Source: Salinivibrio sharmensis (GTDB lineage: Bacteria; Pseudomonadota; Gammaproteobacteria; Enterobacterales; Vibrionaceae). From it: a stretch of 64,000 nucleotides of DNA. Shown here piece after piece: positions 17,833 through 26,528 of the stretch. Under the pieces are notes generated by a model. It saw nothing but the letters and a program-made list of their open reading frames with translations, did no database searches and was not told the DNA's origin. The translations under genes and the position numbers were made by a program. Each line of letters starts with the position of its first letter. Positions within the stretch are counted from its first letter, which is position 1. Where the stretch lies: the NCBI RefSeq assembly GCF_001995985.1, contig NZ_MUFC01000009.1:59693-123692 (forward strand). The letters run 5' to 3'.

Positions 17833-18045
17833 AACGCACTATAACTTGTTTACTAATAATACAGTATATTAGACATCGATGAAAATTGTTTGAAATATAT
17901 CTCAGTTTGCCTATCACTTGGTCTATCAGCGGATTAGGCTGATGAAATTGCTCGAACAACGCGTGATAATAGTCTAAAAATGAAGAATGTTCGTAATCCA
18001 TTGCATATATAGCTAGCGGATTATTGTTCGGGAAAGGAGAAAGGT

Positions 18046-18414
18046 ATGACTCGACGCCTTTTTCATCGCGGATATGCGATTGAAAAAACCGAGGGCAGTG
18101 GAGATATCACAGAAGAATACCGCGCTAGGTTGGGTGGAAAGGTGATATCAGGCAGCCTACAAGCAGTGAAGAAATCAATTGAATGGTGGGCCGATACCAG
18201 CACGTTGGTTGACCCTGCGGATCTCGAGGAGGACGATGCAGACGGTGCCGGAACGCGTCAGGTCGAGGAATATAAAGGTTTTCGCATCATGAACGACAAC
18301 CCGGATAAAGATGACAAGGGTTGGTACATGATTGTACGCGGTAACTTGATGAAAGGCTCGCTGCCTGCGCTCAAACAATTTATTGATAAAAATGCAGAGC
18401 AATTACGTGCTTAA
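18046..18414 (+). CDS. DUF3319 domain protein with two repeated modules
   Basis: A 122-residue soluble protein of a Vibrio-type family (DUF3319), preceded by AAAGGAGAAAGG. Two copies of a similar module can be seen: FHRGYAIEKT to GGKVISGSLQAVKKSIEWW in the first half, and YKGFRIMND to VRGNLMKGSLPALKQFID in the second, joined by an acidic linker (LEEDDADGAG). Function is unknown. It stands alone between the recombinase promoter region and yciH. Confidence 0.8.
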   Translation: MTRRLFHRGYAIEKTEGSGDITEEYRARLGGKVISGSLQAVKKSIEWWADTSTLVDPADLEEDDADGAGTRQVEEYKGFRIMNDNPDKDDKGWYMIVRGNLMKGSLPALKQFIDKNAEQLRA

Positions 18415-18503
18415 CGCTCCACGATATCCTCGAGCAGCGTCACCAGCTGCGAAGTGCTGCGGCCTTTGATATAGTGAGAGAAACTTTTTAACGACCTAAC
18501 TTT

Positions 18504-18827
18504 ATGTCTGACGATAATCATCTAGTCTACTCAACCGAAACGGGCAGGATTAAAGCCGAGCCAGAAAAACCGAGTCGCCCTAAAGGCGACGGTATCGTTC
18601 GTATTCAGCGACAAACAAAAGGGCGCAAAGGCAAAGGTGTCAGCCTTGTAACGGGCCTCGACCTTGATGACAGTGCGCTGAAACTGCTCGCCGCTGAGCT
18701 TAAAAAAGTGTGTGGTTGTGGTGGCGCAGTCAAAGAGGGAGTCATTGAAATCCAAGGGGATAAGCGAGATACCCTCAAGGCGCATCTAGAAAAGAAAGGT
18801 CATACGGTGAAGCTGGCGGGTGGTTAA
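18504..18827 (+). CDS. yciH: YciH, SUI1/eIF1-like translation factor
   Basis: A 107-residue protein of the bacterial eIF1-like family. It has the flexible N-terminal tail followed by the SUI1 fold: VRIQRQTKGRKGKGVSLVTG, LKLLAAELKKVCGCGGAVK, then VIEIQGDKRDTLKAHLEKKG. E. coli YciH affects initiation fidelity and discriminates against leaderless or non-canonical initiation. No Shine-Dalgarno sequence is visible ahead of the ATG, so translation may be weak or start differently. A strong bidirectional terminator follows. Confidence 0.93.
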   Translation: MSDDNHLVYSTETGRIKAEPEKPSRPKGDGIVRIQRQTKGRKGKGVSLVTGLDLDDSALKLLAAELKKVCGCGGAVKEGVIEIQGDKRDTLKAHLEKKGHTVKLAGG

Positions 18828-18856
18828 GCTTTCGAAGGCGTCACAACAGCAAGTAA

Positions 18857-18880
18857 AAAGGCAGCGTAGGCTGCCTTTTT
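18857..18880. terminator. Bidirectional terminator between yciH and the TPR gene
   Basis: AAAGGCAGC/GCTGCCTTT is a 9-bp stem with loop GTAG. A-run upstream and T-run downstream let it serve both convergent genes. Confidence 0.9.
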
Positions 18881-18891
18881 GTGTTCAGTGC

Positions 18892-19782
18892 TTAGACATG
18901 ACCTTCAGAGTCAATCAAGGCATCAAAGCGCTCATTACCATGCAATGATTCAAAGTCCGCTTCCTCGCGCGCCGCTTCGCGCAACGATGCACTTTCTGCA
19001 ACCGCCAGCTCTAAGTCAGACACCGCTTGATCTTCAGCCCCCAATCGCGCATAGGCGCACGCACGCTGGAAGAGGGCATTGGCATTGCGTTCATCCACTT
19101 CCAGCACACGGTTACTGATACTCAGCGCCCAGTGATATTCGCCCATTTCCATTGCCGCATCCGCTTTATGGGTGAGCGCCTCGAGGTCACCAGGGCGGAT
19201 TTTCAGGATTTCATTGTAAATTTCCATCCGCTGTTCAGGCGTCTGCGAGTGCTGAGCGCGTAGCCATAAGTTATGGATCTCGTTGATACGCTCAATCTCT
19301 TTGTTGTTTTCTGCAATAATGCGCGTTTTACGCTTCAAGTCGCGCTCCAAGGCTTGGAACTTGCGTTCATATTGCTCTGCAATTTCTGATAGCTGCTGAT
19401 CCGCCAACTCTTTGGTATTGGTTTTTATATCGCGCAACGATTGCCAACCCACCAACGCAATCAATGAAGCCGCGCCGGCAATCAGATAAAAGAAGTAGGT
19501 GACCGTCACATTGGCATAGTTCAGTGACTTATCCGCTACATCTAACTCACGATCGGTAATTTCCGTCACCATTCGCTTTTCTAGCGCCTGGAAATCTGTT
19601 CTTAAGTTTCGGATTTCATCCAAAACATACCTTTCCATCAACGGCTTATCGTAAATGCTTTGCTCAGCATACGAGGTCGGCTCTTTTGCCGCTTTGGTAT
19701 GCTTGACATCGTTTTCATCTTCAGCACTAGCACTGAAGCTTGCCAACGCCACGAGCAAACAAGCCCAAATGTGCGCTTTCAT
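18892..19782 (-). CDS. Membrane-anchored TPR protein
   Basis: A 296-residue protein with a cleavable signal (MKAHIWACLLVALASFSASA), a periplasmic segment with a helical stretch (YVLDEIRNLRTDFQALEKRM), one transmembrane helix (TYFFYLIAGAASLIALVGW, about 95-115), a long charged coiled coil (about 120-175) and two or three TPR motifs (EIYNEILKIRPGDLEALTHK, HWALSISNRVLEVDERNANA, ALFQRACAYARLGAEDQAVS). The TPR repeats would lie on the cytoplasmic side if the signal is cleaved. I do not recognise a characterised homologue. A scaffold role is the most that can be inferred. Confidence 0.75.
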   Translation of the reverse strand: MKAHIWACLLVALASFSASAEDENDVKHTKAAKEPTSYAEQSIYDKPLMERYVLDEIRNLRTDFQALEKRMVTEITDRELDVADKSLNYANVTVTYFFYLIAGAASLIALVGWQSLRDIKTNTKELADQQLSEIAEQYERKFQALERDLKRKTRIIAENNKEIERINEIHNLWLRAQHSQTPEQRMEIYNEILKIRPGDLEALTHKADAAMEMGEYHWALSISNRVLEVDERNANALFQRACAYARLGAEDQAVSDLELAVAESASLREAAREEADFESLHGNERFDALIDSEGHV

Positions 19783-19945
19783 GGTTATCCTTATGTAACG
19801 AATCAGTTTAAAACTAGCGAGACTGTAGCAAACCTTCTGCAGACTAAAAAGGCTAACGAGTGGAAATCGCCGATAAGATGACGTTTCGCAATCCGTCGCC
19901 CCACACGTGCCATGATTGATACGCTACGCACAGCGGATACTCGCC

Positions 19946-19974
19946 TTGACAATAACGATAGTGACAATCATATT
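19946..19974 (+). promoter_or_regulatory. Possible sigma-70 promoter of the Xre/RES pair
   Basis: A perfect -35 TTGACA (19946-19951) is followed after 17 bp by CATATT (19969-19974), about 40 bp upstream of the antitoxin start. A second TTGACA lies at 19998. This is a sequence match only. Confidence 0.4.
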
Positions 19975-20014
19975 GGATGTATATAGGTCAAATACTATTG
20001 ACATGGTGAGCCAA

Positions 20015-20377
20015 ATGAACCAATCCATTTTAGATGCAGTCATGAACGCAGAAGGTATCGTCGAACCCAGCAAAATGGCGGCGTTCTTCCATACCAATTT
20101 GAAAGAAATTGCGTCTTTGTCTGGATTACCTTATTCCACGTTAAGCCGCACAGAGCGATACTCAACGATCAAGGCACAGCAACAACTGCGTAACTGCACA
20201 GAAGTGATCAACCGAATCCTTCCGTGGACGGGAAATGAATTTCATGCCTACGCATGGTATCGGAGCGAAGGGCTACCAGAGTTTGGCGGATTAACCGCAG
20301 AGCAACTGGTTAAACATGATCGAATGGACGCGCTGAGAGCCTACCTCAACCATACGAGCGAAGGCGGTTATGCGTAA
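20015..20377 (+). CDS. Xre/MbcA/ParS-type antitoxin
   Basis: The ATG at 20015 is chosen because GGTGAG lies at good spacing, giving 120 residues; an ATG at 20003 is an alternative. The N-terminal part resembles an Xre helix-turn-helix (FFHTNLKEIASLSGLPYSTL) and the C-terminal part is the toxin-binding domain (INRILPWTGNEFHAYAWYRS, then FGGLTAEQLVKHDRMDAL). It overlaps the RES toxin gene by 8 bp, the normal order for Xre-RES modules. It is expected to neutralise the toxin and repress the pair's own promoter. Confidence 0.88.
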   Translation: MNQSILDAVMNAEGIVEPSKMAAFFHTNLKEIASLSGLPYSTLSRTERYSTIKAQQQLRNCTEVINRILPWTGNEFHAYAWYRSEGLPEFGGLTAEQLVKHDRMDALRAYLNHTSEGGYA

Positions 20378-20909
20378 AGAAAAGCTACAGGAATACCTAT
20401 TTCGCTTTGAAGGTGCGGTATTTCGTGGCCATAACCCTCGCTGGTCATACGCGCCTAACAGTGGGGAGGGAGCAAGACGCAATGGTGGGCGCTTTAACCC
20501 CAAAGGTGTTGCCGCGCTGTACACCTCATTGTCTCAATCGGGCGCATGGGTAGAGGCTCAGCAGGGATTTCGTTTTAAAGCCCAGCCTTTGACAATATGT
20601 CAGTATGATGTCGACTGTGACAATGTACTCGACCTGACCGATGAGACAGTGCTGCTAAACTGTGGCATCAAGCCCTCGACGCTAAGCGGTGCTTGGTTAG
20701 ATCAAGTGACCCAGAACCAAATCCCCGATAGTTGGCACTTATCGAAACAGCTTATCAGTGCAAAGGTCAACGCCATTATTGTGCCCAGTTTTGCACGTGG
20801 TGCCACCCGAGAGATGAAAAACATCGTATTTTGGCGATGGAGTGATACGCCACCCAACATGGTTAAAGTGATTGATGACTTCGAACGCCTGCCGCCATCA
20901 CCTTACTAG
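20370..20909 (+). CDS. RES-domain toxin (NAD+-degrading family)
   Basis: A 179-residue RES-domain protein. Recognisable parts are LFRFEGAVFRGHNPRW, GGRFNPKGVAALYTS (the Arg- and Tyr-containing core), CQYDVDCDNVLDLTD, and VNAIIVPSFARGA with NIVFWRW near the end. RES toxins of this family consume NAD+ by an ADP-ribosyltransferase-like fold, causing growth arrest. The intact antitoxin immediately upstream indicates a complete type II module. The toxin looks full-length and in frame. It lies 2.2 kb from the solitary tyrosine recombinase. Confidence 0.88.
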   Translation: MRKEKLQEYLFRFEGAVFRGHNPRWSYAPNSGEGARRNGGRFNPKGVAALYTSLSQSGAWVEAQQGFRFKAQPLTICQYDVDCDNVLDLTDETVLLNCGIKPSTLSGAWLDQVTQNQIPDSWHLSKQLISAKVNAIIVPSFARGATREMKNIVFWRWSDTPPNMVKVIDDFERLPPSPY

Positions 20910-21464
20910 CGGCACCCGCCGAGCTAAGTGAAGCCAGCGGGTGCCCAAGGTGGCTTGCCGTTGCCGACAAAGCAGTCCCGTCTGGCTTATCACCGCGCGC
21001 TTGAAGCACCTTAGGTCAAGCGGAGCACTTGAGCTGAGTTGACTAAAGAAAGTTGTGATTAGCTACTTTATGGTAAATAGTAAGTTATGTTGAATCGTCG
21101 CGTCAGAATACTGAAGAGGGAGAGAAAATGGAGGTGAGGAATCAAGCTGCTTGTCTTATCGATGCCAATATTCACCTATCAAACACTTTATTTAACATAA
21201 CATACATAATGCGCACCAATGGTTGATTTGTTAACATACCGCCATATCGACTAGCCCATTGCGTAAATCTTCTCAACCTGACTAATCTCTTTCCCGTTCC
21301 AAATCCTTCCTTCATTTCGCACTGAGTTATTGTTGATATAACCGCATTGTATGCCTTTATGCATTAAATAGTGATGAGTTATCACACCACACCTCGCTTG
21401 GATTGATTGGCATGTCGATGTCCGATAAAGTGCTGATAATACGTCGTCAATGCGAGTGAGCTTT
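20910..21464. other. Gene-free stretch downstream of the RES toxin
   Basis: About 555 bp with no credible gene. It begins with a 9-bp inverted repeat (GGCACCCGC at 20911, GCGGGTGCC ending at 20945) without a T-run, so it may be a weak or factor-dependent terminator. The right part turns AT-rich and must hold the promoter of the following oxidoreductase; GATAAT near 21434 could be its -10. No tRNA, att repeat or insertion-sequence end is visible. Confidence 0.5.
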
Positions 21465-22499
21465 ATGATAAAAACAGCTTTGGTGGGTTTTGGCTTTTCT
21501 GCCAACACATTTCATGTCCCTTTTCTGAGTGCAATTTCTGAGTTTGCGATTTCAGCCGTTGTGTCCAGTAAACCCGATCAAGTTGCACAGCGATTGCCTA
21601 AAGCTGCCTGCTTTGATGATCTCAGCACATTACTAACGCAACAAACCCCGGACTTAGTGGTGATCACCACCCCCAACCATCTCCACTATCAGCATGTTAA
21701 ACAAGCTTTAGAAGCCGGTTGTCATGTCTTAGTGGAAAAGCCTTTTGTTACCAATAGCCGTGATGGCCTTAAGCTCGCCGCGCTAGCCAAGCAAAAAGGT
21801 TTAGTATTGTGCCCCTACCATAACCGCCGCTGGGATGGTGATTTTCTCACTCTGAAAGGCTTACACCTTGCAGGCGAGCTCGGCGACATCAAAGTCATGC
21901 ACTCTAGCTTTAATCGCTACCGCCCAGAGGTTCGTCAACGCTGGCGTGAGATGCCAGGTGAAGGCGCCGGTATCTTATATGATTTGGGTTCACATTTAAT
22001 TGACCAAGCACTGCACTTATTAGGGGATCCGAATGCGGTTTCAGCCAGTTGCCGCGCACTCCGCCCAGGCAGTGAAACGACCGACTACTTTCAGGTGACT
22101 CTGCATTACCCAGACAAAGAGGTGGTTCTTTCCTCAAGCCCCTATCGATCTGGCACCACAGAACGCTTTGTTGTTCATGGTGAAAAAGCGACCTTCAGTA
22201 CTGTGGGGCTAGATATTCAAGAAGAGCAACTACGGGCTGGTCTGATGGTGACTGTCTCTGATTTTGGTGAACAAGCGTATCAAGGGATGCTCGAGGTTGG
22301 TGACAGCGTCACACCTGACCCACTCACGCTTGAAGATGGCCAATACCACCGCCTATTCGATGAGCTAGCAAAGGCAATTTCTGATAACCAGCCCTCGCCG
22401 GTTTGTCCCATTTCAGCCAGCAAAGTCATCTACGCCATCGAACTGGCACAAACAGCCTCTGACTCGGGCATTCGCCAACCTTGGCAGTTCCAAGACTAA
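21465..22499 (+). CDS. ydgJ: Gfo/Idh/MocA-family oxidoreductase, YdgJ-like
   Basis: The 344-residue form starts at the ATG at 21465 (MIKTALVGFGFSANTFHVPF); an in-frame ATG lies 15 bp upstream. The N-terminal Rossmann fold is followed by the EKPF motif in VLVEKPFVTNS, then the catalytic-domain signature NRRWDGDFLTLKGL and YDLGSHLIDQALHLLG. The layout matches E. coli YdgJ, reported as an NADP-dependent scyllo-inositol dehydrogenase; the exact substrate here is uncertain. The gene is monocistronic and followed by a strong terminator. Confidence 0.9.
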   Translation: MIKTALVGFGFSANTFHVPFLSAISEFAISAVVSSKPDQVAQRLPKAACFDDLSTLLTQQTPDLVVITTPNHLHYQHVKQALEAGCHVLVEKPFVTNSRDGLKLAALAKQKGLVLCPYHNRRWDGDFLTLKGLHLAGELGDIKVMHSSFNRYRPEVRQRWREMPGEGAGILYDLGSHLIDQALHLLGDPNAVSASCRALRPGSETTDYFQVTLHYPDKEVVLSSSPYRSGTTERFVVHGEKATFSTVGLDIQEEQLRAGLMVTVSDFGEQAYQGMLEVGDSVTPDPLTLEDGQYHRLFDELAKAISDNQPSPVCPISASKVIYAIELAQTASDSGIRQPWQFQD

Positions 22500-22524
22500 C
22501 TCCCTTTAAAAGATTAAACCTAGC

Positions 22525-22556
22525 CTAGTCACATCATCGGTGTGACTAGTATTTTT
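22525..22556 (+). terminator. Terminator of the YdgJ-like gene
   Basis: A perfect 9-bp stem CTAGTCACA/TGTGACTAG with a 7-nt loop is followed by TATTTTT. Confidence 0.88.
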
Positions 22557-22592
22557 GCTCCAGAATATAAAGTTATAGTGCATTATGGTGTT

Positions 22593-22622
22593 AAAAAATA
22601 GCCCAGGACATGACTGGGCTAT
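22593..22622 (-). terminator. Terminator of chrA
   Basis: Read on the minus strand, ATAGCCCAG/CTGGGCTAT forms a 9-bp stem with a 7-nt loop, followed by a T5 run, 16 bp after the chrA stop. Confidence 0.85.
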
Positions 22623-22637
22623 GAAGCAGAGTGCGAT

Positions 22638-23783
22638 TTAGGCGATGGTAAACTGATAGATCATCATCAATAACAGCAACCAAAACACTGAGACGCGCCA
22701 CTTGATGAGAGCAACCAAACCTAGCCCTATCGGCAACAAATCAAGCGGTTGTGTGTAAGCAGACACCCATACCGGTTGGTACAATGCGGCAGCTAGCAGC
22801 CCCACAACACAGGCGTTGATCAGGCTAATTGCACCCGCTAGACGAGGTTGCGTCTTCACTGCATCCCAAACGGGCAACACGCCAAACATCAGCAATGCGC
22901 CAGGCAAGAAAACTGCAATCGTGGCGATAATGCTGCCCCAAACGGGTGACAGCCCCTCAATACTCGCCCCCAAGTAGCTTGCCATAGTGAACATTGGCCC
23001 AGGCACGAGCTGTGCCGCGGCATACCCTTCAATCAAAGCCGAGTCAGTGACAACGTCACCAACTATTGGCTCAAGTAAAGGTAAGACTACATGGCCTCCA
23101 CCAAACACAAAGCTTCCCGCTTGATAGAAAAGATTAAATACTTGCACCCAGAGTGTTTGGTTGAATAACCAAGGTACGGTCAGTAACAGCAGAAACAAAC
23201 CAGTGATGGTGCCACTACGACGCCATGCAATGGTGACCGGCGCTTGGCGCTGCTGTGGTTTAGCAAAACCAATCGCCCCCACGACACCGGCAATCAGAAT
23301 TGGTAACACCTGATACAACACGCCGGATGGGGTAAATAACAACCATAACGTCGTCATCACCGCTATCGAGGCGGTCGCCCATGAGTTAATAAATTTCTTA
23401 CCCATCGACATCGTCGCATCAATCACGACCACCACCGCCAATAACTTCGCCGCACTGATGATGGTTGCCACCCAGTCTGCTGCCTGCGCGCCACTGTTTA
23501 ATACCGCTGCCGCAGTCAATAGCGCAAACGAAGGTAAGGTAAAAGCCACAAAAGCACCCAACGCCCCGATATAACCGGCACGTTGATAGCCAATGTACAT
23601 CCCCAACTGGCTACTTCCCGGCCCGGGTAAAAACTGGCTAATTGCCAGGCCTGAAGCAAATGTTTCTTCGCTTAACCATCGCTTATTTTTGACGAATACC
23701 CTTTCAAAATAACCCACATGGGCGGCAGGTCCACCAAAGGACATACACCCCAAGAGAAAAAACTGTTTGATTAGTTCTATCAT
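22638..23783 (-). CDS. chrA: Chromate transporter ChrA
   Basis: A 381-residue polytopic inner-membrane protein of the CHR family, which exports chromate by proton motive force. Signatures are FFLLGCMSFGGPAAHVGYF near the N terminus, ISQFLPGPGSSQLGMYIG, and their counterparts in the second half (YQAGSFVFGGGHVVLPLL, AAQLVPGPMFTMASYLGA), showing the usual two-domain duplication. An AGGAGG site precedes the ATG. It is divergent from a LysR gene 467 bp away. The true substrate (chromate or another oxyanion) is not decided by sequence. Confidence 0.93.
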   Translation of the reverse strand: MIELIKQFFLLGCMSFGGPAAHVGYFERVFVKNKRWLSEETFASGLAISQFLPGPGSSQLGMYIGYQRAGYIGALGAFVAFTLPSFALLTAAAVLNSGAQAADWVATIISAAKLLAVVVVIDATMSMGKKFINSWATASIAVMTTLWLLFTPSGVLYQVLPILIAGVVGAIGFAKPQQRQAPVTIAWRRSGTITGLFLLLLTVPWLFNQTLWVQVFNLFYQAGSFVFGGGHVVLPLLEPIVGDVVTDSALIEGYAAAQLVPGPMFTMASYLGASIEGLSPVWGSIIATIAVFLPGALLMFGVLPVWDAVKTQPRLAGAISLINACVVGLLAAALYQPVWVSAYTQPLDLLPIGLGLVALIKWRVSVFWLLLLMMIYQFTIA

Positions 23784-24250
23784 TGCTTACCTCCTATTGA
23801 AGAGTGTAAGCGAACCTAACAATGAACAAAAACAAGCCTTTTTGATTATATAAATCGATAATATTAATACGCATGCAAGCTAAAAGAGCGCAGAAACTCA
23901 TTTTGTAACTTAAAAACAAAAATGAAAGTAAGCACTTACCATTTGTCATATTTATCGTTTATAACAAGAAACAATTGGAATTAAATTGCTAATAAACAGT
24001 ACGTTAAAAGGATAGGTGTCGGTTATTCAGAATAATGAGACTTCCCACTTCCGTACCCTAGTCAGGTAAGATTTCACCACCCTCCTCTAGCTCGTTACGT
24101 CACAGTTAGTAGCCATTTAATAAAATATTGTCCTGGGGCCATGTAAGGATGGATTGGAGGTGGCGATAAGCGTGACAACGTCACTATTATTCCTGATGGC
24201 AAGTGTTGTGTGGTAATCTCTTCTTACAACAAATATGGATGTGCTCAGAA
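23784..24250. other. Intergenic region between chrA and a LysR gene
   Basis: About 467 bp, AT-rich at the chrA side. It contains the short palindrome GTAAG-CA-CTTAC at 23928-23939. No supported gene was found. The chrA and LysR promoters must both lie here, but no -35/-10 pair stands out. An unusually protein-like stretch near 24153-24240 is discussed among the rejected items. Confidence 0.5.
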
Positions 24251-25171
24251 ATGCTCGAATACCTTCAACAAATCGTGGTGTTGGCCGCAGTCGCGCAGGA
24301 GCAACACTTTACTCGCGCAGCAGAAAGACTGGGGATTTCTAAATCTCAAGTGAGTAAACAAGTTCGCTATCTCGAAGATCGCTTAGGCGTGCAGTTAGTG
24401 CAGCGCAATACTCGCTCTGTTTCGCTTACCGAAGTGGGCAGCAGATACGCGGAATACGGCAGTCAATTGATCGCTACCTTAGACGAAGCGGAAGCGATGG
24501 TGGCAGGCTATCGCAATGAAGTGACAGGGAAACTCAAAATTGGCGTCGCACAGTCATTTGGCAATACATTAATGACTCGTCATTTCGCGAAATTTCGGCA
24601 AGCCTATCCCGACCTCAATCTAAACATTAACCTCTTTGATCACCGCCCTAACCTTGTCGAAGAAGGCTATGATTGCTGGGTGGCTATTCATGAGCATCCT
24701 CCGGAGGGGATGGTGGCAAGAAAACTGGCGGATTGTCAGTTCAAGCTTGTCGCGGCACCCTGCTATCTTGAAGCTCGAGGTACACCGCAACAGCTGAGCG
24801 AGTTGCGCCATCACGACTGTATAACCTACCAAAGCCGCGAGCGCCGCTACGATAAATGGCCGTTTGTGAAAAGTGGCAATGAGCAGGTGGTGCATGTAAG
24901 CGGACAGTACACAATAAATAACGCGCCCGCTGTGCTAGAGGCGGTAAAGGCGGGGTTGGGTATCGCCTATTTGGCGACGTATCTTATTAACGAGGAAATA
25001 GAGAAAGGTGAACTCGTTGAGCTACTGCCCGAATGGCAACCTTGTCTTGAGCTGCCCATATATATTGTGTACCCAAGACGCAAACACCTTGCCCCCAAAG
25101 TCAGAGAGTTTGTCGACTTTATGCTACACGAAGTGGGCGATCCCCCGATTTGGGATCGCCACCATGAGTGA
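24251..25171 (+). CDS. LysR-family transcriptional regulator
   Basis: The start at 24251 gives 306 residues with a normal LysR N terminus (MLEYLQQIVVLAAVAQEQHF); two in-frame ATGs lie upstream. The helix-turn-helix reads FTRAAERLGISKSQVSKQVR, and the DGYDCWVAIHE-like region with GLGIAYLATYLIN marks the effector domain. It is divergent from chrA, but the long gap makes regulation of chrA only possible. It is convergent with the acyltransferase gene, five bases away. Confidence 0.9.
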   Translation: MLEYLQQIVVLAAVAQEQHFTRAAERLGISKSQVSKQVRYLEDRLGVQLVQRNTRSVSLTEVGSRYAEYGSQLIATLDEAEAMVAGYRNEVTGKLKIGVAQSFGNTLMTRHFAKFRQAYPDLNLNINLFDHRPNLVEEGYDCWVAIHEHPPEGMVARKLADCQFKLVAAPCYLEARGTPQQLSELRHHDCITYQSRERRYDKWPFVKSGNEQVVHVSGQYTINNAPAVLEAVKAGLGIAYLATYLINEEIEKGELVELLPEWQPCLELPIYIVYPRRKHLAPKVREFVDFMLHEVGDPPIWDRHHE

Positions 25172-25176
25172 CGCTG

Positions 25177-26340
25177 TCACTTATTATTTTCAGCAGCGAT
25201 AAGACTATCCTGGCTGGTATTGTCTGAGCTCGTAGCACACTGATTAAGCACGGGGTTTGCATACATTTCACGTAAATAGTCACGCGCTGCTTCGGGGGCC
25301 TGTGCAAGCTTTTGCTCATATAAGCGCTGCTCGGCTGGCGTGACACTGTCATGCTCCACCCCAGCTGCAATGTAGTTGGCCGGATAGAGGCGGTATAGCT
25401 GATGGATTTGCGCATCTATTTTCGCTGCCATCGACTCTGGCGTATCTTGTGACAACGTCACAGGCTCGCCAAAGGCCACGTGCACATGCCGTTTGTCACC
25501 GACAATCCCTTTCACGATGGTTTGAATGTCTTCAAATTCGCTTTTCTCGTAAGCACCGAGGCGGTTGACGGCGTCTAATTCAGTTGCTTTATCCAGATCG
25601 CACGGATCGTTTTGGTAGGAGATAGCCACAGGCACCACGTTCAGCGCTTCCATATAGCTGTCAAAGTCTTGCTTACGTTTTCGCCCTTCCATGAAGAACA
25701 TTTTTAAGATGGCCGGATCGGTGACATCTTGGCCGGTCTTGGCTCGCCCTTCTCGCTGAGCAATCCAGATCGACTGCCCCTCATCAAGGGACAAGCGCAA
25801 ATAGGCCGATAGCTGTGATAATGACTTCATCATTTCACGTGGCGCTTTGGCTGAACGTTTGACAATAAAGCTTTTGTTGAGCTTCATCAGCTCAGTCGCA
25901 CAAGGCTTGCGTAACAGATTATCACCGATAGCGATTCTCACCGTATCGAGCCCCTGTTGGTGCAAGCACCAGTTTACCAGTGCAGGGTCCATCGCAATGT
26001 CTCTGTGATTGGAGACAAATAGGTAGGCTTTATTCGGATCGAGTTTTTCGACGCCAGAGACCGTAACTTTGTCGCACGTTGTTTTGATCATCTTACGCAT
26101 GTAGCTGGCGACATGCAGTTGGACATCCTGCACCGTTTTAATATTGTTCCACTTTTTAGTTAGATACAATTTAAGAGCAGGCTTTAAAAGCCAACCAAGC
26201 GGACCAGACGCATGCGGATAGCGATAAGATAAGATCGCATTGATAAACTCGTCATCTTGGATGAGTCGCTGAATTGCACTGGGGACTTCGTCGTCATGAT
26301 AAGGACGAATTTCTTGATAAGGATCGTTAACTGTCTGCAC
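25177..26340 (-). CDS. Glycerol-3-phosphate/lysophosphatidate acyltransferase-like protein
   Basis: A 387-residue protein with a PlsC-like acyltransferase domain in its middle: block I SNHRDIAMDPAL, followed by IVKRSAKAPREMMKSL and IWIAQREGRAKTG, the usual EGxRS-like region. The His and Asp of block I are separated by five residues here. There is no obvious transmembrane helix, so it is probably a peripheral membrane enzyme of phospholipid metabolism, distinct from PlsB and PlsC. The C-terminal 60 residues are charged and family-specific. Substrate is not determined. Confidence 0.8.
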   Translation of the reverse strand: MQTVNDPYQEIRPYHDDEVPSAIQRLIQDDEFINAILSYRYPHASGPLGWLLKPALKLYLTKKWNNIKTVQDVQLHVASYMRKMIKTTCDKVTVSGVEKLDPNKAYLFVSNHRDIAMDPALVNWCLHQQGLDTVRIAIGDNLLRKPCATELMKLNKSFIVKRSAKAPREMMKSLSQLSAYLRLSLDEGQSIWIAQREGRAKTGQDVTDPAILKMFFMEGRKRKQDFDSYMEALNVVPVAISYQNDPCDLDKATELDAVNRLGAYEKSEFEDIQTIVKGIVGDKRHVHVAFGEPVTLSQDTPESMAAKIDAQIHQLYRLYPANYIAAGVEHDSVTPAEQRLYEQKLAQAPEAARDYLREMYANPVLNQCATSSDNTSQDSLIAAENNK

Positions 26341-26528
26341 TTTTTTCCATTATATCTAGTAAAAACCGCGCCATTCTACGCAGTCAACAAAGGATTCAAA
26401 GTGAACCCATCGAAATTTTACACAGGTTGGAGGTCAGACCTTCAGCCTGGTTAAGAGTTCCCTTTACCGCCATTGACTTGACCTTAACAGCAAAAGTGCT
26501 CACCATTGCCGCCTTATTACGATGAGAC

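Noticed and set aside
17801-18001. A 66-codon minus-strand ORF upstream of the recombinase
   Set aside because: It has no ribosome-binding site, overlaps the recombinase start and has no recognisable family; it is more likely AT-rich promoter sequence.
16879-20909. Prophage or genomic island covering recombinase to RES toxin
   Set aside because: No phage structural genes, no tRNA target, no flanking repeats, and yciH and other core-like genes lie in between.
21251-21508. An 85-codon ORF on the minus strand before the YdgJ-like gene
   Set aside because: Its first part is antisense to the oxidoreductase start, it has no ribosome-binding site and no known family, so it is not called.
24153-24240. 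Protein-like stretch GGGDKRDNVTIIPDG ahead of the LysR gene
   Set aside because: It looks somewhat like the end of a class A beta-lactamase or similar enzyme, but it has no start, has stop codons upstream in frame and is too short to call a pseudogene.
25136-25151. Hairpin at the 3' end of the LysR gene
   Set aside because: The stem (GGCGATCCC with GGGATCGCC) lies within the coding region and has no T-run, so a terminator is not supported.
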